Source: Burkholderiales bacterium
Lineage (GTDB): Bacteria > Pseudomonadota > Gammaproteobacteria > Burkholderiales > SHXO01
DNA length: 10,651 bases
Direction: 5' to 3'
Assembly: GCA_026125625.1 (NCBI GenBank)
Contig: JAHCKU010000067.1
Span: forward strand, 1 to 10,651
Shown here: positions 1-5,977 of the stretch, piece after piece
Numbering within the stretch: the first letter of the stretch is position 1
Layout of the letters: each line of letters begins with the position of its first letter
Position numbers and translations under genes: made by a program
The notes under the pieces: generated by a model
What the model saw: the letters and a program-made list of their open reading frames with translations, nothing else
Told to the model about the DNA's origin: nothing
The model's database searches: none

Positions 1-329
1 ATTTCGTAGGGGGTCGTCGCCATCAGGCGCGATGGACGCAGGCCGATGTCGCGCGCCTCCACGATCTGCGAGGCCGCCCATATCAGCACGTCCGCATCCC
101 AAATCGTGGCGATGCCGTGCTCCTGCGTGCCTTCCACGCAGATCGTCACGTTGCCCGCGCGGAAGTCGATGGGCTTGACCCGCTTGGACTTGCCGAGCGA
201 GAAGAACGGATAGGCCATCAAGTCCTGGCTGTCGCGCGGCGCCATGTCGCCGGGCAAGGCGCGGAACAGGTCGAGCTGTTCGCGCTCCTGCAACGGCCGC
301 TGCCGGGATGGCAGCGCGGTGCTGGACAT
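1..329 (-). CDS. repA: Replication initiator protein A (RPA family), N-terminal part, truncated by window edge
   Basis: The minus strand from 329 leftward encodes about 109 residues with no stop, so the gene continues beyond position 1. The translation begins MSSTALPSRQRPLQEREQ and carries the stretches AYPFFSLGKSKRVKPIDF, TICVEGTQEHGIATIWDADV and IWAASQIVEARD, which I recognise as the N-terminal half of the replication initiator protein A family (RPA) of plasmids and ICEs. In such elements it is thought to start replication of the excised circle. The ATG at 329 is chosen because it follows the HTH gene (ending at 356) by only 26 bp; the ribosome site is weak (GGCAGG). Gene order suggests an operon DUF2285 - HTH - repA. 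The family call is secure; the role here is inferred. Confidence 0.85.
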   Translation of the reverse strand, partial: MSSTALPSRQRPLQEREQLDLFRALPGDMAPRDSQDLMAYPFFSLGKSKRVKPIDFRAGNVTICVEGTQEHGIATIWDADVLIWAASQIVEARDIGLRPSRLMATTPYE

Positions 330-355
330 GGCGATGGCCTGCCGCGCGCCGCCGA

Positions 356-637
356 TCAGCGCGCACGGCTGTCGGCCGAGTGGTGCTCGGCGTATTCGGG
401 ATCGGAAGTCGTCTCGAAGCTGCGGTCGGCGGCCCAGGCATCGAGGTCAGCCACGGCGTACATGACGCGGCGGCCGAACTTGCGAAAGCGCGGGCCGCCG
501 CCGATCACGCGCTGCTTTTCCAGCGTGCGCGGCGACAGGCGCAGGTACTCGGCGGCTTCGTCGTTGGTGAGATAACGCTGCGGCTGCGCGGCAGCGGTCG
601 AGACAGTGGCGGCAGGCCGCAAGGGAGCTGGTCGCAT
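356..637 (-). CDS. AlpA/excisionase-like helix-turn-helix protein
   Basis: A 93-residue protein. The core, YLTNDEAAEYLRLSPRTLEK then GGGPRFRKFGRRVMYAVADLDAW, is the standard winged HTH_17 (MerR/AlpA-like) pattern: the first helix pair, the recognition helix LSPRTLEK, then a wing with the YxxxDLDAW ending. The frame is open up to 694, but the ATG at 637 is preferred because a GGAGG site lies 9 bases before it and the extra N-terminal residues do not resemble the family. It sits directly upstream of repA with a 26-bp gap, as is usual in Tn4371-like elements. It probably binds DNA as a regulator of replication or excision; the exact target is not shown by the sequence. A short acidic, low-complexity tail follows the domain. 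Confidence 0.85.
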   Translation of the reverse strand: MRPAPLRPAATVSTAAAQPQRYLTNDEAAEYLRLSPRTLEKQRVIGGGPRFRKFGRRVMYAVADLDAWAADRSFETTSDPEYAEHHSADSRAR

Positions 638-723
638 GGGATGAACCTCCATCAAGCCCGGCCACACCACGTAGCCGGATGGAGGCACTTTCAAGAAAGC
701 GAGGCTTCTTGCTAATGGACGAA

Positions 724-738
724 TTGCAGGGACTGCAA
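724..738. promoter_or_regulatory. Palindromic operator-like site upstream of the HTH-repA genes
   Basis: TTGCAGggaCTGCAA is a perfect 6-bp inverted repeat with a 3-bp centre, in the 111-bp gap between the DUF2285 gene and the HTH gene. Reading the minus strand, its TTGCAG lies 17 bp before TTAGCA, a weak -35/-10 pair, so the dyad could overlap a promoter for the HTH-repA genes. No bound protein is known to me; autoregulation by the AlpA-like protein is a guess. Confidence 0.35.
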
Positions 739-748
739 AACGTCCCCC

Positions 749-1507
749 CTACTGCAACGGCAGTGGCGGAAGCTGTGCCAGGCGGCGATAGCCGCCGCGC
801 ATCAGCGCATCGCCACGGCGCACCAGCCGGCGCACGCGGGCGCGCAAGGCGCTGTCGGTGTGCCAATCGGCGGCCACGGCATCGACCCCGAACAAGCCTT
901 CGGCCATCTCGCGCAAGGACGCGCCCGCTAGGGCCGCGTCGAGCGCCTGCAAGGTGTGCAGTTCCAGCAGCGCGCCCGGTGTTGGCCTACGTGATGCCAT
1001 CCCGGCAGGTGCGGCCTGCGCCATGTCGAACGCGAATCCGACGGGCGGCGCTGCGCCTGCGCGCACGGCATAGGCGAACGCCATGCCGTCGTGCAGGCTG
1101 GGCGCGAGCGCGAAGCGCCGGCAACGGCCAGGGCTGTGCGCGATCAGCGCCAGCCGCTTGCCGTCGTGGATCAGTTGTTTGTGGCCGGGGATGCGCCAGA
1201 ACGCGAAAGGTACGGCGTTCGCCGGCGGATCGTCATCGGGATGGAGTTGCACCACGGCCGCGTGGCTGGGCTGCCAGGCCGGATGCGCGTCGCGCGCATC
1301 GAGCGCCGGGTCTTCCAGCAGGCGCAGGCCCCAGCGGGGCGCGACGTGCTGGGCGGTGACCGGGCGGCGATGGTGGCGCAGCCAGTCGATCCGGTAGTCG
1401 GGATGTCTGCGCAGGTACTCCCAGGCGAGCGCGAGCGCATCCAGCCACAAGACGTAGAGGTATGCCGCCGTTGGATACCAATGGGCGGCGTGATGGGGAT
1501 CGACCAT
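749..1507 (-). CDS. DUF6499/DUF2285 domain protein of ICEs
   Basis: A 252-residue protein. Residues about 8-50 (WYPTAAYLYVLWLDALALAW, ending at DYRIDWL) match the N-terminal DUF6499 'transcriptional regulator-like' domain, and the C-terminal third (about 150-250; HDGMAFAYAVRAG, then a helical ALAGASLREMAEGLFGVDAV and RVRRLVRRGDALMRGGYRRL) matches DUF2285, which looks like an HTH-type fold. The ATG at 1507 has an AGGAGG site 5 bases before it. This family sits beside the AlpA-like protein and RepA in Tn4371-like ICEs. Function is not established; DNA binding in replication or regulation is inferred from the basic helical C-terminus and the context. Length is normal for the family and the frame is intact. 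Confidence 0.85.
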   Translation of the reverse strand: MVDPHHAAHWYPTAAYLYVLWLDALALAWEYLRRHPDYRIDWLRHHRRPVTAQHVAPRWGLRLLEDPALDARDAHPAWQPSHAAVVQLHPDDDPPANAVPFAFWRIPGHKQLIHDGKRLALIAHSPGRCRRFALAPSLHDGMAFAYAVRAGAAPPVGFAFDMAQAAPAGMASRRPTPGALLELHTLQALDAALAGASLREMAEGLFGVDAVAADWHTDSALRARVRRLVRRGDALMRGGYRRLAQLPPLPLQ

Positions 1508-1816
1508 GACGCCTCCTCCTGCGAACAGGAATCGCCGCCACGGCAGGGCTACGCGCTACATCGCCATCGTCGGAACGTCATGGGTTACAAAGGCGGATGG
1601 GGCTGTCAAGACCGATTGGCTCCGATGCGTTGCGGTATTCGTCTCAATGCTGCGGCGGCAGCGTCCCGACCGCGGGACATTGCACAGACCAGCCTGCCGC
1701 AGCCCGCACCAGGCATCATGTCCGTTTGGATCAGACTGGTGGGGCTATGCCGCAAGAATGCCGATTGCGACCTACCCGGTACGGCACCAGACTGAAAAAG
1801 TCACAGTAGGCCGTAT
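1508..1816. other. Non-coding gap with two adjacent hairpins
   Basis: No convincing gene is seen in these 309 bases between the DUF2285 start and the DUF2958 stop. Two perfect hairpins abut each other: GCTGC/GCAGC (1649-1662, 4-base loop) and GTCCCG/CGGGAC (1663-1678, 4-base loop). Neither is followed by a T-run on either strand, so they are not standard terminators. From about 1750 onward the sequence resembles the start of the second DUF2958 module (from about 5318), including a GACT/AGTC hairpin at 1790-1802. Confidence 0.5.
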
Positions 1817-2167
1817 TCAGTCCGGGATGGCCCCATCACGCACGGCCAGCCGGGTGTATTCCGACAGGGTGCGCGAAGGGCGGAAATAGAGGTCACGCAT
1901 CACGGGCTGCTGGCGCGGCCCGACGATGCCGGCCAGATCGGACAGCTTAACGGTTCCCTGCGCCGGCATCCCGATCCCCAAGTCGATGAGGCCCCAGGCG
2001 GTGTCGCCATCGGCGGGATCAAGCGCAGCCAGCAGCCAGGTCACATGCGTGTCCGGTGTGAACAGCCGCACCACGGGCACCGGGTCGATGACCCGGCCAG
2101 CGGCACGGGCCTCGCCGTTGGCGAGCAGTTGTGCGCGCTCCGGGGCGGTGGCTAGTGGCTGGGGCAT
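1817..2167 (-). CDS. DUF2958 domain protein, copy 1
   Basis: A 116-residue protein beginning MPQPLATAPERAQLLANGEA. The family hallmarks are PVVRLFTPDTHVTWLLAALD, GDTAWGLIDLGIG, GTVKLSDLAGIVGPRQQPV and the YF..SRTLSEYTRLA ending. The frame continues upstream to 2239, but the ATG at 2167 is chosen because its N-terminus aligns with copy 2 (start 5753). DUF2958 proteins are small, soluble and of unknown function, common on ICEs and plasmids. It is divergently transcribed from XRE copy 1 and shares its control region, with a transcript leader of about 168 bases if the predicted promoter is right. Compared with copy 2, the central region is nearly identical while both ends vary. No catalytic motif is evident to me. 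Confidence 0.85.
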   Translation of the reverse strand: MPQPLATAPERAQLLANGEARAAGRVIDPVPVVRLFTPDTHVTWLLAALDPADGDTAWGLIDLGIGMPAQGTVKLSDLAGIVGPRQQPVMRDLYFRPSRTLSEYTRLAVRDGAIPD

Positions 2168-2335
2168 GGTTCCAATCCCACAAATCCAATGATGCACGAA
2201 TGCGGAATCACGTCGAAGTGCAGAAACGCGAAACCGCATTTACGCCTTCGTGCGCAAGCACGGATGCGCTTGCGTGGCTTTGCCGGAATCTGCCGATGCG
2301 GGTTTCCGTAAAGGCACGAAAAAGTAACACACCAA
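2168..2335 (-). other. Long 5' leader of DUF2958 copy 1
   Basis: If the promoter at 2342-2370 is used, the DUF2958 message has a leader of about 168 bases. It holds a 7-bp hairpin CGCAAGC/GCTTGCG around 2252-2275 and keeps recognisable similarity to the leader of copy 2 (5754-5907). The copy 2 leader contains a 42-codon ORF; the matching frame here begins with ACG instead of ATG and meets a stop early, so that ORF is not conserved. Confidence 0.4.
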
Positions 2336-2341
2336 ATGAAT

Positions 2342-2370
2342 ACTATAGATTGTAGCCCTATAGGGTGCAA
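2342..2370 (-). promoter_or_regulatory. DUF2958 promoter with overlapping operator dyad, copy 1
   Basis: On the minus strand, TTGCAC (2370-2365) and TATAGT (2347-2342) are separated by exactly 17 bp, a good sigma70-type promoter for DUF2958. The -10 overlaps an imperfect dyad TATAGA-N7-CCTATA (2344-2362). Both elements recur with the same spacing at 5914-5942, including the spacer TTGTAGC. The dyad is the best candidate site for the divergently encoded XRE protein, which would then control both genes. The XRE promoter itself, reading plus, is not clear. Confidence 0.55.
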
Positions 2371-2406
2371 TGGGCTGTCATCTTGGTTTTTCGAGGGAAA
2401 CCATAG

Positions 2407-2724
2407 GTGGCGGCTGGGAACTCATTGGCGAAGGCGTTGAAGACAGTCAGGAAGGCGCGTGGCTTGAGCCAGGAAGCCTTCTCTGACGTGTCCAGCCGCA
2501 CCTACATGAGCACCCTCGAACGCGACCTCAAAAGCCCGACCCTGCATAAGCTGGCCGAGCTGTGCGAGGTGATGGAGATCCACCCGCTCACGCTGCTGAC
2601 GCTGGCCTACGCGGGCGACAGCCCGCGCAAGGCCGACGAGCTGCTGGCGCAGGTGCGCCGGGAGCTGGAGGCGGTGTTGAAGGAACGCGACGCGGCCAAA
2701 GATAGGTTTCTTCAAGGGACTTAA
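2407..2724 (+). CDS. XRE-family transcriptional regulator, copy 1
   Basis: A 105-residue protein with a single Cro/cI-type HTH at about residues 8-68: LKTVRKARGLSQEAFSDVSS is helices 1-2, SSRTYMSTLERDLKSPTL spans the recognition helix and turn, and LAELCEVMEIHPLTLLTLAY completes the five-helix bundle. A short helical tail (AQVRRELEAVLKERDAAKD) follows. The GTG at 2407 is used, with GAGGGA 8 bases upstream. Copy 2 starts at the equivalent point; 61 of the first 70 residues are identical. The last dozen codons (ending DRFLQGT) differ from copy 2 and may come from the insert junction. It lies 18 bp before the ATPase gene, suggesting co-transcription, so it may regulate the cassette as well as DUF2958. 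Confidence 0.85.
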   Translation: MAAGNSLAKALKTVRKARGLSQEAFSDVSSRTYMSTLERDLKSPTLHKLAELCEVMEIHPLTLLTLAYAGDSPRKADELLAQVRRELEAVLKERDAAKDRFLQGT

Positions 2725-2742
2725 AAACAAACTCCGCACACC

Positions 2743-4421
2743 ATGCCTAAGACTCAACTAAAAAGCTAACAATCGAGAAATTCCGCGCATTGAACGATGT
2801 GGCGGTTGAGTTCGGCGATTACATCACTGTTGTTTGCGGGAAAATGGCACATCAAAGTCCTCGATACTGCATAGCTGCGCAAATTTTTAGCTTTGAAAAA
2901 GATTACGTCAAGGATGAGTCCCTTGCATTCCGGCAGACTGTGCAGGAGTGGATGTTCAAGTCTCAATACAGTGACCATTTCAGGATATCCGAAAAAGTTT
3001 GATGTCCCCGGCTCCATGTCCGTGAACATTGATTTGCTTGATGGATATACAAATCAGGCTGCGACCGCCAAACTTGAGCTGATGAAAGAGGGAAGTCACC
3101 CAGGCCTGTGGTTAGGAATAAGTACAGCGGCCGGAAGCAGCAAGACGAGCAGGAATTTTACTCATCCGGTGATTTTTCAGCTTGAAGCTGCTTAACTTAT
3201 CGCGGCCAGAGACTACAAGCTAGGCGACTTTGATTATCTAGAGCAACACAAGAAAGATTTCATTGCGCTAACGAACGAACTTCTCAATCGCAACGCATCG
3301 CTTTGCAACAGGGACTGATGGAACAATCAGCCCTGCGGTGGCGCACGGGGAGAACTACGACCAAGACTCTGTTTCGGCGGGTGAGGACAATGCAGGCCAG
3401 ATCATATTGGCCTTGATGTCTTTCAGAAAGCTGAAGGAAGATTATGCTGACTATAAAGGCGGTTTGCTTTTTAATCGACGAGGCTGATGCTGGGCTATTA
3501 TTTCCGACCGCACAAGTAAATCTACTGAAGATGCTTGATCGCGAGTGCAAGAACTTGATCTTCAGTTGTCATGACTCGCATTCGCCAGTTCTGATTGAGT
3601 ATGCATATGAGCAAAGTCGCCAGTTCAGAAGAAAGTACAGACCATTTATTTGAGCAACACCTATGGCAATGTCCAGGTGATGCAAGACTGGTCATGGGCG
3701 CAGATTAGTGCAGACATCAACACAAAGACCATCGATACATCGTCTGGAGTTTCACTGCCTCGCATCAATATCTATTTCGAAGATAAAGAGGTTGAAGACT
3801 TTTTGCAACTTTGCTGTACAGGCAGCCAATAAAGAAGTTCACAAACCCGATGTCGGAAGTGTCACTCGGATGCTCCAACTATCTTCAGTTGATCCAGAAG
3901 AAAATCCCTGAGTTCTCGGAAAGAAGCATCGTCTGTCTGGATGCAGATCAAGGCTCTCAAGTTACAGGGAAGAGCTATAAGGACAGTGACTCTCTTGCCC
4001 GGCATTCCGCCTGACCAACTTGTATTCGAGCACTTGTACAATCTCCCTGCCGCACATCCATTTTGGAAAAATGACTTGCAGTTCACAAGAGATGTTTTCA
4101 CCAATGCAGCTCGCGAGGTTTTGAACGAGTTTTCAATCAACGGGGATTCTGTTGAGGTGAAGGAGCGGGTGGCTGCATACTGGAACCAAGAAGCCGAGAG
4201 AGGTTTTTAAGCGTTTTTATAAGAGTGTCGAATTTCAGAAATTGCTCACCTCTGGAGCCAAGCCCTACAATCCTTGGAAGCATTGGGCAGATAACAATCC
4301 AGTGCTTATTAACGAATTCTTGGAAAATTTCAAGACGGCTGTTCACGGTGTGATGAGCATAGGGTATGCTGTGGACGTCACCAAGTTGGCCGCCTTGGAA
4401 GTTAAGCCAAGAAAGGTATAA
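2743..4421 (+). pseudogene. OLD-like ATPase-TOPRIM protein, interrupted by many frameshifts
   Basis: Joining frames gives about 560 residues from ATG 2743 (MPKTQLK, then LTIEKFRALNDVAVEFG) to the stop at 4419-4421 (AALEVKPRKV). Seen in order: Walker A GKNGTSKSS (about 2838-2863, with a serine where the usual second glycine stands and one A missing inside), IAAQIFSFEKDY, FRISEKFDVPGSM, SRNFTHPVIF, the ABC signature SAGEDNAGQ (about 3388-3414), Walker B LLIDEADAG (about 3464-3490), H-loop TSHSPVLIEY (about 3574-3603), then TOPRIM-like INIYFEDKE (about 3763-3791) and SIVCLDAD (about 3926-3949). A C-terminal region with LPGIPPDQLVFEHLYNLP follows. This order matches OLD-type nucleases, which use ATP binding to control a TOPRIM nuclease. 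At least a dozen indels break the frame as written; no clear substitution stop was found. A DUF4435-like protein is an alternative family call. Confidence 0.75.
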
Positions 4422-4423
4422 CG

Positions 4424-5284
4424 ATACTAAACAGACTGTATAGCCCTCTGCGCTACCCGGCGGGAAGTTGCGCCATTTGCTCCATTCATTGCAAAAATAA
4501 TGGAAACGAATGGTGTCCACGGAGGGCATTACTTGGAGCCATACGCCGGCGGGGCAGGCGTTTTCGCACTCCCTGATCTACTCTTTCATGGGCACGCAAG
4601 TCATATCCATATCAACGATGCTGATCCTGCCGTATACGCTTTTTGGGTTGCTGTAACAAAGCATTCAACTGAGCTTGATTTACTCGAATCCACCTCTATT
4701 ACCATTGAAGAATGGTTTAGATGGCGAACCATTTTGCGCGAAGATTGCGTTGCCAGCCTAGTCGAGAAAGGATTTGCGACTTTATTCATGAATCGGACGA
4801 ATCGACTGGAATTCTCAAGGCAGGCGTCATTGGCGGAAAGAGTCAGAACGGGAACTACAAGCTGGATGCTGGATTTAAGAAGGGACGTTGTTGCTTCACG
4901 CATTCGTGAATCGCCCGGCGAGGACATATCGGTGTATCGTGAAGATTCATTGCGCCTTCTGAATCGCTGCTCGGATTTTCTGCCAAAACAATCTCGATAT
5001 ACCTCGACCCCATACTACGTTAAGGGAAAGGGGTTGTATCGAAATTACTACGAGCATGATGACCACGCGGCCATTGCCAAAGTCATTCAACAGAAGAAGT
5101 TCAAATGGCCTTGGGTTGTTTCTTATGACAACGCGGAAGAAATTTGTGCCATGTATCGCATGAGCCAATCGTTGAGCTATGGTCTGAACTAACTGCACAA
5201 AGACGATATGTTGGTAATGAGGTAATGTTCTTCAGTCAGAACTTGACAGTGCCTGATGAAGCCATTCCTCAAACTAGGCCGTGA
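4424..5284 (+). pseudogene. D12-class (Dam-like) N6-adenine DNA methyltransferase, frameshifted
   Basis: Reconstructed length is about 287 residues, normal for D12 enzymes. Motifs in order: SPLRYPGGK (4442-4466, one C missing), AdoMet-binding LEPYAGGAGV (about 4533-4562), INDADPAVYAFW (about 4611-4646), MNRTNRTGILKAGVIGGK (about 4788-4842, one base missing in the middle), DRI-like SVYREDSLRLL, the catalytic region SIYLDPPYYVKGKGLYRNYY (about 4993-5051, two bases missing inside DPPY), VSYDNAEE, and a C-terminal FFSQNLTVPDEAIPQ ending at 5284. An uninterrupted frame exists only for 4500-5192, and it lacks the catalytic DPPY. The start is unclear: ATA at 4424 stands where an ATG would be expected, 2 bp after the ATPase stop, so the pair looked translationally coupled. 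The product would methylate adenine in a specific sequence, possibly protecting the host from the partner nuclease. Confidence 0.8.
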
Positions 5285-5346
5285 GTTAAAACGCCCCGCC
5301 GCAATGGGCGGCGCCTGCGCGCAAGAGTGCTGATTGAGACGTGGTG

Positions 5347-5373
5347 AGTCTGGAGCCAGACTGAAATAGTCTG
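5347..5373. promoter_or_regulatory. Three-arm alternating hairpin downstream of DUF2958 copy 2
   Basis: Three 6-base arms follow one another: AGTCTG (5347-5352), CAGACT (5357-5362) and AGTCTG (5368-5373). The middle arm can pair with either neighbour, giving two mutually exclusive perfect 6-bp stems. It lies 33 bp beyond the DUF2958 stop and could be a weak terminator or processing site for that minus-strand message; there is no T-run. Copy 1 keeps only a shorter version (GACT/AGTC at 1790-1802). Confidence 0.4.
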
Positions 5374-5405
5374 AATGCGCCCCACTTGGCTGACGCGCGA
5401 ACGTT

Positions 5406-5753
5406 TCAATCGACGACGGAACCGTTCTTCTGCGCCAGCCGCAGGTATTCCGACAGAGGCCGCACCGCCTGGAAATACCGATCCCGCATCACCGGCTGCT
5501 GGCGGGGCCCAACGATGGCAGCGAGGTCGGAGAGCTTCACCGTTCCCAGCTCGGGCATGCTGATCCCGAGGTCGATCAGGCCGTGGGCCGTATCGCCATC
5601 GGCCGGGTCAAGTGCAGCCAGCAACCAGGTGGCATGGGCATCCGGCGTGAACAGCCGCACCACGGGCAGCGGGTCGATGGCTTGGCCAGCGGCCCGGGAT
5701 TGGCCGTGGGCCAGCAACTGCCTGCGCTCGTCTTCGGTGATGAGTCGGTTCAT
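5406..5753 (-). CDS. DUF2958 domain protein, copy 2
   Basis: A 115-residue protein beginning MNRLITEDERRQLLAHGQSR, with the same core as copy 1: PLPVVRLFTPDAHATWLLAA, GDTAHGLIDLGISMPE, GTVKLSDLAAIVGPRQQPV, and a C-terminus ending PLSEYLRLAQKNGSVVD. The frame is open up to 5942, but the ATG at 5753 has AAGGGA 7 bases upstream and matches the start of copy 1. Function is unknown for the family. It is divergent from XRE copy 2, and the pair shares the control region at 5914-5942. The conserved middle against drifting ends suggests both copies have been under selection as proteins. An ORF of 42 codons overlaps its start by ATGA. Confidence 0.85.
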   Translation of the reverse strand: MNRLITEDERRQLLAHGQSRAAGQAIDPLPVVRLFTPDAHATWLLAALDPADGDTAHGLIDLGISMPELGTVKLSDLAAIVGPRQQPVMRDRYFQAVRPLSEYLRLAQKNGSVVD

Positions 5754-5878
5754 GGCAATCCCTTCTTGCTGCACAAATCCGCCAAAGCGTGAAAGCGTAG
5801 AACCGGATCGACGGGTTTGAGGAAAACCACGGATGCGGTTTTGCGCTTGCGTCGGAAGCCGTGAATACGGATTGCCAT
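5750..5878 (-). CDS. Possible 42-residue leader peptide overlapping the DUF2958 copy 2 start
   Basis: An ATG at 5878 opens a 42-codon frame (MAIRIHGFRRKRKTASVVF, ending LADLCSKKGLP) whose TGA overlaps the DUF2958 ATG as ATGA, the arrangement expected for translational coupling. The peptide is basic at its N-terminus. Against it: no clear ribosome site precedes the ATG, and the equivalent position in copy 1 has ACG instead of ATG with an early stop, although some codons (RI, FR, ASV) still match. It may be real, or just a non-coding leader. Confidence 0.35.
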   Translation of the reverse strand: MAIRIHGFRRKRKTASVVFLKPVDPVLRFHALADLCSKKGLP

Positions 5879-5913
5879 AAAAGCACAAGAGCGATAATCG
5901 GTCAGTAATGAAC

Positions 5914-5942
5914 ACTATAGATTGTAGCTCTATAAGGCGCAA
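5914..5942 (-). promoter_or_regulatory. DUF2958 promoter with overlapping operator dyad, copy 2
   Basis: On the minus strand TTGCGC (5942-5937), 17 bp, TATAGT (5919-5914) forms the promoter, in the same layout as at 2342-2370. The dyad here is perfect: TATAGA (5916-5921), spacer TTGTAGC, TCTATA (5929-5934), covering the -10. Conservation of both arms and spacer between two diverged copies supports function as the XRE operator. The start of XRE copy 2 lies 36 bp beyond it, at 5978. Confidence 0.6.
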
Positions 5943-5977
5943 TCAACTGTCATCTTGGATTTCGGGGAGATCCAAGG

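Larger units (their letters stand above)
1750..2690. repeat. DUF2958/XRE module, copy 1 (diverged direct repeat)
   Basis: This stretch is repeated in the same orientation at about 5318-6250. Shared parts in order: a CGCAAGA-containing segment and a CAGACTGAAA hairpin segment downstream of DUF2958, the DUF2958 gene, its leader, the divergent promoter/operator, and the XRE gene up to about its 88th codon. Copies differ by many substitutions and small indels, so the duplication is not recent or the copies came from different elements. Similarity stops near 2690, where the cargo insert begins. Boundaries were judged by eye. Confidence 0.75.
2725..5317 (+). mobile_element. AT-richer cargo insert between the two DUF2958/XRE modules
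   Basis: Between the repeated modules the base composition shifts visibly towards A and T (runs such as aaattttt and gaaaaaga are common) compared with the GC-rich backbone on both sides. It carries only two plus-strand genes, an ATPase/TOPRIM gene and a DNA adenine methyltransferase, with no transposase, integrase or obvious terminal inverted repeats. The likeliest mode of acquisition is recombination between DUF2958/XRE modules of two related elements, leaving one module on each side. That mode is inference; the composition change and the repeat bracketing are seen directly. Confidence 0.65.

Noticed and set aside
1599..1610. Short match ggggctgtcaag shared with about 10236-10247
   Set aside because: About 12 bases in roughly 10 kb of GC-rich DNA, with no further similarity around it, so it is compatible with chance.
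2743..5284. Programmed frameshifting to express the ATPase and methyltransferase
   Set aside because: Programmed sites are usually one per gene with a slippery heptamer and a stimulator. Here there are many shifts, in both directions, at ordinary runs, and some break catalytic motifs.
2725..5317. Retron or Gabija system
   Set aside because: The insert has no reverse transcriptase frame and no helicase (UvrD-like) motifs in any frame I could join; only the ATPase-TOPRIM and the methyltransferase are present.
2725..5317. Insertion sequence or transposon as carrier of the insert
   Set aside because: I saw no transposase motif, no terminal inverted repeats and no short target duplication at the edges; only the DUF2958/XRE module is repeated.
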